Of a DNA stretch of 64,000 nucleotides, positions 41,659-50,461 are shown piece by piece. The translations under genes were made by a program, and so were the position numbers. The notes under the pieces were generated by a model, which saw only the letters and a program-made list of their open reading frames with translations, was not told the origin of the DNA and did no database searches. The DNA is from Haladaptatus sp. DYF46. GTDB taxonomy: Archaea; Halobacteriota; Halobacteria; Halobacteriales; Haladaptataceae. The DNA is taken from positions 124,001 to 188,000 of the forward strand of contig NZ_JAJFAY010000005.1 in NCBI RefSeq assembly GCF_021083305.1, read 5' to 3'. Numbering within the stretch: the stretch's first letter is position 1; every line of letters begins with the position of its first letter.

Positions 41659-42066
41659 ATGGGAGAAGTGCGCGTAAATACTCTTCAGTCGCTTCATCAG
41701 TTGACCCCGAACTGGCTTCTTACAGGTCTCCGTCTCGTTCTCATAGCACTTATCGCGAAACCAGCACTGAGTAAGTTCGTCACGTACAGCGACTCGGTTG
41801 CTTTCTTTGATGCGTATGGAATACCATTTCCGGCAGTAATGGTCATCGTAGCAGGGATTATCGAACTAGCGGCAGTTGTGATGCTGTTGTTCGGAATTGG
41901 TGGGCGACTCGCAGCTTTAGCCTTAATTCCCGTGATGATCGTCGCGATACTCTACGTCGCCCTAGACTGGAAAAACATCGTCGTCCTCGTCGGATCCAGC
42001 GTGATTTTGGTTTTGGGCACCGGTTCCTACTCGCTGTGGCAACCAACTGACCGTCTCCTTGGTTAG
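41659..42066 (+). CDS. DoxX family membrane protein
   Basis: 135 residues, four membrane segments. The DoxX pattern is present: TGLRLVLIALIAKPALSKF, FFDAYGIPFPAVMVIVAGII and LAALALIPVMIVAIL. DoxX-type proteins take part in quinone-linked redox or stress protection, and their exact role in haloarchaea is unknown. It is followed on the same strand by three more membrane-protein genes ending in an ACR3/BASS transporter, likely a stress- or metal-related operon controlled by one of the HxlR regulators. Confidence 0.82.
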   Translation: MGEVRVNTLQSLHQLTPNWLLTGLRLVLIALIAKPALSKFVTYSDSVAFFDAYGIPFPAVMVIVAGIIELAAVVMLLFGIGGRLAALALIPVMIVAILYVALDWKNIVVLVGSSVILVLGTGSYSLWQPTDRLLG

Positions 42067-42151
42067 GGTGTCCTCACCTAGTATAGCTCTGCTGAGTTCG
42101 TCAGTTCGGCCTTGTCTTAGCCTTATGTGGTCGGTCTTGGTCTCTTTGAGC

Positions 42152-42619
42152 ATGACACGACAGCGACTGAGACGCGGATTCAGCTATGGAATTGGTGCGA
42201 CAATCGCAATGTCGATCCCCATGCTGCTAGCAACGGTAACAGGTACATCCCCGATGCCACAACCAATCCCAAAAGCTGTGGCCGGTCAGCTCCTCGGCAG
42301 TGGTGTCCCAAAACCACTGCTGATGGCACTCGCCATCGAGCTCCATCTCGGGTACGGTGGCCTGTTCGGCGCAGCCCTCGTCCGAGTTGCGCATCCAGTG
42401 ACGATCTGGAAGGGACTTGGTCTCGGCGTCGTGCTCTGGACACTCATGCAAGTCACGTTCCTTCCCTTCCTCGGCTGGGGAGTATTTGGGACTGCAATTA
42501 CCCCCAAGGTTGCGGTTGCAACATTCGTTCTGCATTTGGTCTATGGTGGCGTGCTCGGTTGGGCGTTGAATCGTACCACTTCGGTGACGAGCAGAGAGTC
42601 GGCTGCAACTGCTGACTGA
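42152..42619 (+). CDS. haloarchaeal membrane protein (DUF6789-like)
   Basis: 155 residues from MTRQRLRRGFSYGIGATIAM with four hydrophobic segments. Repeated small motifs (LHLGYGGLFGAALV and LHLVYGGVLGWAL) place histidines and glycines near the ends of two helices, as in a haloarchaeal family often beside DoxX or NADH-like genes. Substrate unknown. An upstream in-frame region lacks protein character, so the ATG at 42152 is used. It is 85 nt downstream of the doxX-like gene. Confidence 0.65.
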   Translation: MTRQRLRRGFSYGIGATIAMSIPMLLATVTGTSPMPQPIPKAVAGQLLGSGVPKPLLMALAIELHLGYGGLFGAALVRVAHPVTIWKGLGLGVVLWTLMQVTFLPFLGWGVFGTAITPKVAVATFVLHLVYGGVLGWALNRTTSVTSRESAATAD

Positions 42620-42768
42620 TGAGGAGCTGATTACCGTGCGCTTACCTAGTTGAGGACCCTTATTCTAGCGTTCCGATACGACTCAAAATTGTAGCAACTC
42701 GGGAATGGGGAAGACGATCCGAGAACGATCGAAGTGGACTTACGAGTTCCGCTACGAGATTGGTGCAA

Positions 42769-42945
42769 ATGAATGGGATTGGGCTTTTCTTCATCGGTGT
42801 CGGTTTCCTGTTTGCGCTTCGCCCAAGCACAGCTGCCCGGTATCCCAACAGCGGTCCCAACGATCAGCGACTCGTTCGATACGTCGCCGCACCGATCTTG
42901 GCTGTACTGAGGATACTACTCTTCCGTGGAATCAGAATTCAATGA
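42769..42945 (+). CDS. small membrane protein
   Basis: 58 residues: one N-terminal helix (MNGIGLFFIGVGFLFALRPS), a polar loop (TAARYPNSGPNDQRLVRYVA) and a second hydrophobic stretch. Its end is 16 nt before the BASS transporter start, suggesting coupling. Too short for a family call. The context supports it being real. Confidence 0.5.
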   Translation: MNGIGLFFIGVGFLFALRPSTAARYPNSGPNDQRLVRYVAAPILAVLRILLFRGIRIQ

Positions 42946-42961
42946 CTATAGGGACCACTCC

Positions 42962-43954
42962 ATGACACGACTTTCAAAACAGTGGATTCAGCACAATCAG
43001 GTCGGATTGTACGCCGTCGCCGTCCTCCTCGCGATCGGGGTCGGTCTTGGACTACCAAGTACGAGTTCAGTCCTCGAACTGCTCATTAATCCTGTTCTGG
43101 CAGTGCTGTTGTACGTGACATTCTTGGAGATTCCGTTCATTCAGATCAGGCGAGCCTTCCGAAATGGACGATTCATGGTGGCCGCGCTCGGCATGAATTT
43201 CGTGGTTGTCCCTGTGGTGGTGTTTAGCCTCACACGATTCCTGCCGCAGAAACCAGTGATACTCGTTGGTACGTTCATGGTGTTGCTGACACCGTGTATC
43301 GACTACGTCATCACATTCACGGAGCTGGCGGATGGCGACGCCGAACAGATCACCGCGACGACGCCGGCGCTGATGCTTGTTCAATTGCTATTGCTCCCGC
43401 TTTATCTCTGGATATTCATGGGTCAGCAAGTGGCAGAGTTCATTGAAGTCGGCCCATTCGTTGAGGCGTTTGTTCTAATCATCGCTCTTCCATTGGCACT
43501 CTCGTGGCTCACCGAGATCTGGGCGGATCGAGCAAGGCAAGGTGAGCAATGGCAGGACGCAATGGGGTGGTTACCGGTACCGATGATGGGAGCGACATTG
43601 TTCGTCGTCATCGCCTCTCAACTGCCACGTGTCCAGCATTCGATCGATCAAATCGTCGCTGTCGTTCCGGTGTACGTTGCGTTCCTTGTCATCATGCCGC
43701 TGTTCGGACGGCTTGCAGCGGGCTTCTTCCGGATGGATGTCGGCGAGAGTCGTGCATTGGTATTCACCTCTGTGACGCGAAATTCGCTGGTCATTCTCCC
43801 GTTGGCACTCGCACTCCCCTCGGGCTACGACCTGGCACCAGCTGTAGTCGTGACTCAGACGCTTGTTGAACTCATGGGGATGGTCGTTCTCACACGACTG
43901 GTTCCAGGATGGCTCCTCCCAGACACACCCACCTCGATTCCGTCAGGCACATAA
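42962..43954 (+). CDS. ACR3/bile-acid-symporter-type transporter
   Basis: 330 residues, about ten membrane segments. LLINPVLAVLLYVTFLEIPF, FMVLLTPCIDYVITFTELAD and VTRNSLVILPLALALPSGY correspond to the ACR3-like branch of the BASS superfamily. The cysteine in TPCID occupies the position of the conserved transport cysteine of ACR3. It is less typical than the ACR3 at 60950, so the substrate may be another anion or metalloid. Located last in the DoxX-like group. Confidence 0.78.
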   Translation: MTRLSKQWIQHNQVGLYAVAVLLAIGVGLGLPSTSSVLELLINPVLAVLLYVTFLEIPFIQIRRAFRNGRFMVAALGMNFVVVPVVVFSLTRFLPQKPVILVGTFMVLLTPCIDYVITFTELADGDAEQITATTPALMLVQLLLLPLYLWIFMGQQVAEFIEVGPFVEAFVLIIALPLALSWLTEIWADRARQGEQWQDAMGWLPVPMMGATLFVVIASQLPRVQHSIDQIVAVVPVYVAFLVIMPLFGRLAAGFFRMDVGESRALVFTSVTRNSLVILPLALALPSGYDLAPAVVVTQTLVELMGMVVLTRLVPGWLLPDTPTSIPSGT

Positions 43955-44049
43955 GTGAATGACGAACTGAACATCCACTTGTGGGTGTACAATGCATGAG
44001 GTAAATGAGACTGACGTCAGTGATTGCAGTCGTGGCCTCACTTGCGAGT

Positions 44050-44245
44050 ACTATATGAGCACACATTCAACACAGAAGGAACCTATGACTACTATTGTAT
44101 TCTGCATAAGACAATGTGTATGATAGCAAGAATTGTAGTAGGGAAACCAGGCGGCCCGGCTGAAGGAAGCATGCCTCCTGATGGAAAAGTGACAACGAGT
44201 CATCATATTATCAAACAAAAAGCAGTCGCCTATGAAGATCAGTAA
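44050..44245 (+). pseudogene. C-terminal fragment of halocyanin-like copper protein
   Basis: YEHTFNTEGTYDYYCILHKT keeps the Cys and His copper ligands (C-x2-H), followed by MCM where the axial Met would lie, and IARIVVGKPGGPAEGSMPPD. The N-terminal two-thirds with the first His ligand and the signal peptide are missing, so no functional blue-copper site can form. Confidence 0.68.
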
Positions 44246-44380
44246 GCCATTTACCGAAAGAACGACTTCCGCTATTCCTGCAATCAGAACCTCACAGTTT
44301 TTATCGTCCAGAAGTGGTGACTCGAAGACGCGAGATCGGCGAACAAATACCTTTTATTGGAAGTGCTATCAGAATCAAGC

Positions 44381-44581
44381 ATGATCCCGTTCACCCCAAC
44401 GACGTTGTTTGGAAGCTTCCTCATGCTATTAGGAGCAATTCTAACAGGGACGATCATCAGTCCACTAACTGATTCGATGAAATTGGTTGTGAGTGGTGGT
44501 ACGCTTGCTATCGGCTTCATCTCTTTTTATCTCGGGGTGGAATACGGTCGATTCATCGATTCTGCAGATCGGGTAGAATGA
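44381..44581 (+). CDS. small two-helix membrane protein
   Basis: 66 residues. Helix 1 is TLFGSFLMLLGAILTGTIIS and helix 2 is LVVSGGTLAIGFISFYLGVE, ending in a polar tail. It resembles short haloarchaeal membrane proteins of unknown function. The frame upstream of the ATG is AT-rich and not protein-like. Convergent with the CPBP protease gene. Confidence 0.55.
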   Translation: MIPFTPTTLFGSFLMLLGAILTGTIISPLTDSMKLVVSGGTLAIGFISFYLGVEYGRFIDSADRVE

Positions 44582-44629
44582 CTGTAGAATCCGCTAAAGA
44601 CCAGTGTTCGAAGCCATCATCAAAGAGCG

Positions 44630-45370
44630 TTATCGAGGTATCATACCAGTCGCAATAAGATACTGGAAGCCAAACAGCGTTGCGTTGTATGCACCATGTA
44701 CGAGTGCTGGGACAGCAAGATTATCCGTATATTCGTATAAACTCCCGAGAACAAGCGCAAGCGCAAAGACAACACTGAGATAGACGAGCTTTCCCTGTAA
44801 TTGGCCTTGGAGTGAGAAAATGTGGATCGCAGCGAAAAGCAGACTTGCAAGGATGATTGCACGAACGGGAGAAAACGACTTGCGAAGGATTCCTTGGATG
44901 AGGCCACGATACAACAGTTCTTCACCAGGTCCGATGAGTATGAACGACAGTGGAACAAGGAGTAGAAAGATCGTTGGATTCTGCCCTGCAATATCAACCA
45001 CGGAATTCTGTGCAGACTGTAACCCAAATCTGGCAAAAATTCGGCTTATCACTTGGAGTACCCCGAAAATAGCTCCGAATCCAACAATGACCATTCCCAA
45101 GTCACGGAGCGAAGGTACTCGGACTCGGATAAAATCGAGGCTAAGATGCCGATACCGAAGGTATGCGAGAGCAACACCCCCAAATGTGACTCCTTGAAGC
45201 ATCACGACACTGATGGCGAGAAGAATCGCGGGGCGATTTACAACATTGATTCCGATACTTGAGAAACCGATTACTATTACGGCAACAACTAGTTGACCGA
45301 TTGCAAACGCTCCAAAGGCCAACAATAGCCCAGTACCAACCGCATGAAGTCGGTGAGACGATTGACTCAT
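44630..45370 (-). CDS. CPBP-family intramembrane metalloprotease
   Basis: 246 residues, about seven membrane segments. The catalytic motifs of the CPBP (CAAX-like/Abi) family are present in order: GPGEELLYRGLIQG (EExxxR), SLLFAAIHIFSL (FxxxH) and LVHGAYNATLFG (HxxxN). Such proteases act within the membrane. In archaea their substrates are unknown. The gene is monocistronic and divergent from a Tat lipoprotein gene. The frame is intact. Confidence 0.88.
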   Translation of the reverse strand: MSQSSHRLHAVGTGLLLAFGAFAIGQLVVAVIVIGFSSIGINVVNRPAILLAISVVMLQGVTFGGVALAYLRYRHLSLDFIRVRVPSLRDLGMVIVGFGAIFGVLQVISRIFARFGLQSAQNSVVDIAGQNPTIFLLLVPLSFILIGPGEELLYRGLIQGILRKSFSPVRAIILASLLFAAIHIFSLQGQLQGKLVYLSVVFALALVLGSLYEYTDNLAVPALVHGAYNATLFGFQYLIATGMIPR

Positions 45371-45474
45371 CCTTCACATCTACGTAGACTACCCATCTGC
45401 TTCTTTTGGTACCGGACACGAATTCGACGTCCAAACCAGTACCCTCATTTCAGTCCCTCTGTAATTTCTATGCG

Positions 45475-46539
45475 ATGCATCGACGGGAGCTTCTCCGCGC
45501 TGGAACTGCCCTCGCAGGTGGTATCACCCTTAGTGGGTGCCTTGAATCACTGGGGTTCCAGAAGCAATCTGCGTGGCGAGATCCTCCGCTCGTGAAAAAT
45601 CGGCCAGATGCTGTGTATTATCCTGCATACGTTGAAGAAATGGGAATGTATGGGATAACGACAGATGGTGATTACCGATTTGCCCTTACATACTCATTTC
45701 CACATCGATTTTGGAATCTGACTGGCCAGACGAGTAACAAGGTCACTGTTCAATCCAATGACTCACTTCACCTCATGGTGTCGCTCTGGGATCCAAAGTC
45801 GGAAATCGTGTTGCCCGCTAACGTCCACGTGAAACTTAAAAAGGACGGAAAAATAGTAGATAGCAGGTCACCCTGGCCGATGCTCTCACAAAATATGGGC
45901 TCTCATTACGGCGATAATGTGTCCCTCGATGGTGAAGGTCAATATACAGCAACGATCGAAGCGAGTCCACTTCAGATAAAGCAAACCGGTTCATTCGCGT
46001 CTCGGTTCACAGAGCCGAGTAGCGTCAATATCAGTTTCAATTTTGACACAGACGACGTGTACAACCTCGAATTCCGTCAACTCGGCAAAAAACAGGGCAA
46101 CCGAGGGGCAATCAAACCGATGATGGAAAAGGTACCTCCTGGACGCGCTCCCCCTCAGAAATCGTTGCCAGGGAGAGTTATCGGCACAAAATCGTCCGGG
46201 GATGCAGATTTCGTTGTCACGCTCATCACTGGTGAGAATCGATTCACAGGGAACAACGCGCCCTACCTAGCGGTTTCACCACGAACCCCCTATAACAAAA
46301 TCGCATTGCCGCGAATGTCACTCTCGATAAAGCAGATTAGAAATGGATCGACTCTATCCACATCCACGCTTGCAGCCGGACTCGATCCAGAACTTGAAGT
46401 TCATTACGGAACGGCACTCAAGGAAGTACGAACTGGAGATACATTCCAAATCCAAGTCGACTCACCACCACAACTCGCGCGCCACGATGGGTACGAAACT
46501 GCCTTCATGAATATGCCTCCGGTGAAATTCACCGTCTAA
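45475..46539 (+). CDS. Tat lipoprotein, probable metal-binding (P19-like)
   Basis: 354 residues. Signal MHRRELLRAGTALAGGITLS with lipobox SGC. The segment DAVYYPAYVEEMGMYGITTD has a Glu-Glu-Met-Gly-Met motif like the metal site of periplasmic P19/Tp34 iron-copper proteins. FALTYSFPHRFWNL and LHLMVSLWDPKSE follow. I recall related haloarchaeal proteins (DUF7350-type) next to metal transport genes. Here a polytopic protein is convergent on its 3' side with no gap. A role in iron or copper handling at the cell surface is inferred. Confidence 0.65.
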   Translation: MHRRELLRAGTALAGGITLSGCLESLGFQKQSAWRDPPLVKNRPDAVYYPAYVEEMGMYGITTDGDYRFALTYSFPHRFWNLTGQTSNKVTVQSNDSLHLMVSLWDPKSEIVLPANVHVKLKKDGKIVDSRSPWPMLSQNMGSHYGDNVSLDGEGQYTATIEASPLQIKQTGSFASRFTEPSSVNISFNFDTDDVYNLEFRQLGKKQGNRGAIKPMMEKVPPGRAPPQKSLPGRVIGTKSSGDADFVVTLITGENRFTGNNAPYLAVSPRTPYNKIALPRMSLSIKQIRNGSTLSTSTLAAGLDPELEVHYGTALKEVRTGDTFQIQVDSPPQLARHDGYETAFMNMPPVKFTV

Positions 46540-47970
46540 TTAGGAGACAAATGGTGGACTCGCTGTCGGTAGCGACACCAACCACAAACTGATGATTGTG
46601 TAGCCAATCATAACAATAATGAACGAGTATTGGCTGCGAATCGCCTGCAAACGGCTAGGAAACAGATCATAGGATTTTGTATGTGTGACCCAAACTGCGA
46701 GCATATGACCGATGAGAACAAATGCAATCGGGAGCATTCCGAACCACCCCGGAAGTGACAAGACGAGCGGATTGGCAGGCGGTGAAAACGGTGATACGAT
46801 GGTCGTGGCAAGCAGTGGCGACAACGAGACAAAAAATCCGAAATAGTGTGCAAGGTGATATCCGGCCGCGATCGCCAACAACGACGCTGCAAATTGGATT
46901 CCTATCGTGTGAGGGGTGAGATAGGTTTCGCCTGTCTCTCGTGCGATATTTGCTGCCTTGAGGTACGCCCCGAAGAAGAGGCTATAGCCACCAACGAAGA
47001 TCAGCAGGTACAACATTAGAGGAGGAATGCCAAATGCAACAATACTCCTGATAAATGAGCCGCCGACTGTTGTTGTAACAAATCCACTGAACGTTAGTTC
47101 CCAAATTAAGGCAATGATGAACGCGATATCTGCAGTTTCAAAGACGGTGTCTGACTGTGGAAGTTCAAATCCAGGTGGGCGAAGACTCACTTTCTCCTGC
47201 TGCCATCGGAATGGCGCGACTTCACCATAGAAGCGAAATGCGACAGAGATCGGATCAACATTCGCGAACCACGTAGACGGTGAAAACAGGACAGCACCAA
47301 CGATCGTTACGATAGTGTAGACGAGGATCGCGACTGCCAAAAGATCTGGCTGTTTATTAACTGGTGTGACCGTTTCTACCCACACGAAAAGAAGTAAGCC
47401 GATCACAGCCGGCCACCGACTAAACCGGTCAGGATACGAGACAGTTGATGTCGGTACCAGACCGGTAATGGAATCTGCAATAGTTCGCCATGGATTCAAT
47501 ATAGGCCAAACGTTTCCAACAAGATAGGCAAACATCGTCAATCCAGCACGAACACCTGCAAATACAATTATAAGAGCCACATTGACAGTCGGTATTTGAG
47601 GACCGAAGAAACCACGGTACAGAACGAGACCAAGACAAAGAATGCCAATCACACGCCCGACGATAGTTGCTAGTCTTCGTATCCGCATGCGTGCTGTAAT
47701 AGACGTTTGCTGATCGTGTAGCGTATTGATGAGCGTACGATCAGTAACGGTGCTTGCGAGCAGCGCTGACGCGCCGATAGCTGCGCCACCAGTAGCGACG
47801 TACAGCCATTGTGGGACATTAAATGATTTCTGTGATGCCTTTGACAATCCAATCGCAGCATTACTAGCAAAGGCGGTCTCAATGAAAAACAAGATACAAC
47901 CGTAGATAGCAACACTAAAGAGAATATAGCGGGCGATCACTTTCGGAAAATCATCCCCGGTAGAGATCAT
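46540..47970 (-). CDS. polytopic membrane protein, unknown function
   Basis: 476 residues with about twelve membrane segments. The motif VGNVWPILNPWRTIADSITG and the region FANVDPISVAFRFYGEVAPF resemble bacterial membrane proteins that databases sometimes label fenitrothion-hydrolase-like, whose function is not established. His-containing helices (AAGYHLAHYFGFF; VLIGHMLAVWVTHT) suggest a haem or metal role. Its stop codon is adjacent to the end of the P19-like gene. The frame is intact. Confidence 0.62.
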   Translation of the reverse strand: MISTGDDFPKVIARYILFSVAIYGCILFFIETAFASNAAIGLSKASQKSFNVPQWLYVATGGAAIGASALLASTVTDRTLINTLHDQQTSITARMRIRRLATIVGRVIGILCLGLVLYRGFFGPQIPTVNVALIIVFAGVRAGLTMFAYLVGNVWPILNPWRTIADSITGLVPTSTVSYPDRFSRWPAVIGLLLFVWVETVTPVNKQPDLLAVAILVYTIVTIVGAVLFSPSTWFANVDPISVAFRFYGEVAPFRWQQEKVSLRPPGFELPQSDTVFETADIAFIIALIWELTFSGFVTTTVGGSFIRSIVAFGIPPLMLYLLIFVGGYSLFFGAYLKAANIARETGETYLTPHTIGIQFAASLLAIAAGYHLAHYFGFFVSLSPLLATTIVSPFSPPANPLVLSLPGWFGMLPIAFVLIGHMLAVWVTHTKSYDLFPSRLQAIRSQYSFIIVMIGYTIISLWLVSLPTASPPFVS

Positions 47971-48212
47971 CGCCTAGTTGGAATGAGCCGGGGGATATTG
48001 TATCCAGCGAACCACGATCTGCATGAGAATAAATAACACAATATAGACCCCGGTCAGGGAATTGATTTTCAAATAACTATGTGCACAGTACTAAACAATT
48101 GAGAATGAAATCGCACAACCTCCATTATTCTTGTTCACAGAGAATAGTTGACAACTATAGCTTGGTTTGATCAGTTGTGGTTGAAAAGATAGAACGGGAT
48201 TTAGCTACTCTG

Positions 48213-48722
48213 TTACGGTGAATTTATCGGAGGGTTTTGGGAGTGACTTCGGCCAAATGCAGCACCTCCTGCAATGTATCCTTCTATGGCAAAGAGGATC
48301 GCTGACAATAGAACGAGCGGCACTAGAAGGGTATTCCCGGTATATAGCCATGGCAATTGTCGTATTCCGATAGGGTTTGTAGCAAGAATATAATTGATTC
48401 CCCAGAGCGCACTGTAATCAGTACGCGGGATGACTAAACTCATGCTAAACCACAGAGTGATACCAAAGGCCACCCCACCGATGAATCCGGATACAAGCCC
48501 ATGCATGGCACGCGCTTTCCATCCACCATTTGTAAGTGTTCCAGCAATAAATCCACCAACCAATCCGGCTGAGAGAGTGATGAGAATTCCGACCGAAATG
48601 ATTGAACTTGGGAGGGGGATAAAATTAGCGAAGCAGATGATGACGAGTTCGACTAGAACTCCGAAAACGATTGCTCTAGTTCGTATCACTCTTCTTCCCA
48701 CCCATAGGATCCGATCACGCAT
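48213..48722 (-). CDS. DUF5518-like membrane protein
   Basis: 169 residues, four hydrophobic segments. The central ISVGILITLSAGLVGGFIAG followed by GWKARAMHGLVSGFIGGVAF is the pattern of small haloarchaeal and methanogen membrane proteins of this group. Function unknown. It is the gene upstream of the polytopic protein, 240 nt away, and probably separately transcribed. The 240-nt gap is AT-rich with no gene. Confidence 0.65.
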   Translation of the reverse strand: MRDRILWVGRRVIRTRAIVFGVLVELVIICFANFIPLPSSIISVGILITLSAGLVGGFIAGTLTNGGWKARAMHGLVSGFIGGVAFGITLWFSMSLVIPRTDYSALWGINYILATNPIGIRQLPWLYTGNTLLVPLVLLSAILFAIEGYIAGGAAFGRSHSQNPPINSP

Positions 48723-49106
48723 TGATTTAGAATATACACCGTGATTCTCGGAGTAAATCCTCCTACGGTTTTCACACGAGCATGTAGAGTAGGTCTCATT
48801 TTAATATACACCGAATTCATTCTTGGAGGGTGTTTAGCCTGAGTATATAATTTAGATATCATTAAGTTCGACAGTAATGATCGAGATCCCATTGTTGGCA
48901 TAGGTGTGAGTAGAAGATAGATGCTGATGAGTGTGTACATCGCTCTCGCCAGCGACGACAGATCATGAATCAGCGTTCGCAATGTGATGGGTTATAGCCA
49001 ACAACACCTGTAATCGGGATGTATCGTTCGAATCTTCATCAGTACGAGCCACCCACAGTCCCTCAAAGTAGTCAAGTAAAAGTGACTCGCTCGATAAGAC
49101 TCGCTG
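48723..49106. other. gap without recognised gene
   Basis: About 380 nt of AT-rich DNA between divergent genes. It presumably holds both promoters. TATATAATTTAG near 48843 is a TATA candidate. No repeat stands out. Confidence 0.4.
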
Positions 49107-50303
49107 ATGGCATCAAAAGAAGGACGACAACGGGGTGAAAACGGTAGTAAAAGGGTGCCCTGGTTTAATTCCAGTCGCCCACTCCCTTTCTTCCTCTTCT
49201 TTACTCTGGTGCTCGCGCAAATTCCTCCCGTCTCCGCTCATGGTGCGACTGCCACTGGAATGATTACGCAGTCACACGGAATCCTCCTCGGTTTTATCGG
49301 CGTCTCCGTTCTTGGTGGAGCGGTTATTCTCAAGCGAACCAACCGGATTTCACCGACTGTCGCGCTCTATGGCGTATTTGCTGGTATCGTTGTGACTGCC
49401 CTGGGAGCCATTCTCTTCGAAGGCTTGGCATCGGATCCGACGTATTCAGCGCGTTCAATGCCATTTCCCCGCTCATGGTACGATCCGTTGGCAGTATCAA
49501 CCGGGTTGCTAATCGCCATTTCGAGCTTCCTGATCGGGTGGCTGCGATGGCCGACTCGACCTCGCTACACGTTTCTCGGAATCCTGATGGGTGCGTGGAT
49601 CGCCTATCCCGTCCTCATTCCCGGGATATCCGGTAATTCCCACCCACTCGGCTATGCGATCGTCTTGGGGACTCCATTGGCAGTCGGATACATTCTCTGG
49701 AAAGATGCGGGAACTGTGCTCCGTGCTGTATTGCGCGATCCGGTCGCTCGTCGATTCGGGATTGGAGTTGGCATTGTGCTTGCCTTTTTCTTCCTCACTG
49801 TTACCGGCTATCTTTCCTTTTTGCCAGAAGAAGGACTTCCACACGAGCGGACGATTATCGTGTTACCGGTGATCTATCAGCTAGTTATGTGGCCAACACT
49901 CGAAATCGCGCTTCCTCACATCCCCTTCTTCCTAGCCATTTCACCCGGTCAAATCATCATTGTCGGATTATTGAGTACACTCATCGGGTTGAACGCCGCT
50001 CTCATTGCTCGACAGTGGCGCGTTGAACAACGAGCAGGTATGACAGAAGGGACTGTTGGGAGTGCTGCAATCGTTGGCTCCTGTACCTGTGGCTGTTGTG
50101 GCCCACTCGTTGCGAAAATCGCAGTGCTCGCAGCCGGACCATCTATTGCAGCACCCCTCTATTGGGTATTCGTCGATACAGCGTCTCCACTCAGTGCACT
50201 GTTTATCATCGGGAGTATCATCCTCTTCACTGGGAGCTTGGTCTATTCAGTCGAAGCAGCACGACAGCCTGATCGACCGACCTCGATTATTCCCGCCGAT
50301 TAG
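49107..50303 (+). CDS. polytopic membrane protein with Cys cluster
   Basis: 398 residues. An N-terminal signal-like helix ends at VSAHGATATG, leaving a His just after it. About nine further membrane helices follow. The most notable motif is VGSCTCGCCGPLVAKIAVLA at the start of a late helix, with four cysteines that could bind a soft metal. HIPFFLAISPGQIIIVGLLS precedes it. No named family. Convergent with the Zn/Cd-type P-type ATPase, so involvement in metal handling is suggested by context and by the cysteines. Confidence 0.62.
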   Translation: MASKEGRQRGENGSKRVPWFNSSRPLPFFLFFTLVLAQIPPVSAHGATATGMITQSHGILLGFIGVSVLGGAVILKRTNRISPTVALYGVFAGIVVTALGAILFEGLASDPTYSARSMPFPRSWYDPLAVSTGLLIAISSFLIGWLRWPTRPRYTFLGILMGAWIAYPVLIPGISGNSHPLGYAIVLGTPLAVGYILWKDAGTVLRAVLRDPVARRFGIGVGIVLAFFFLTVTGYLSFLPEEGLPHERTIIVLPVIYQLVMWPTLEIALPHIPFFLAISPGQIIIVGLLSTLIGLNAALIARQWRVEQRAGMTEGTVGSAAIVGSCTCGCCGPLVAKIAVLAAGPSIAAPLYWVFVDTASPLSALFIIGSIILFTGSLVYSVEAARQPDRPTSIIPAD

Positions 50304-50461
50304 ATCACAGGCGAGCACGTTTCCAGAGAGTGCTGACAAACGCACGGTGGTTCGTTAGGAAGAGAGCTCAGAAAATGAGTAATGAGTGGGAATGGATCTC
50401 AAGACCGGGATGATTGTATCGAGATGGTCGGCTGAAACGTTTTGGGGTACGTAGTAGCCGT

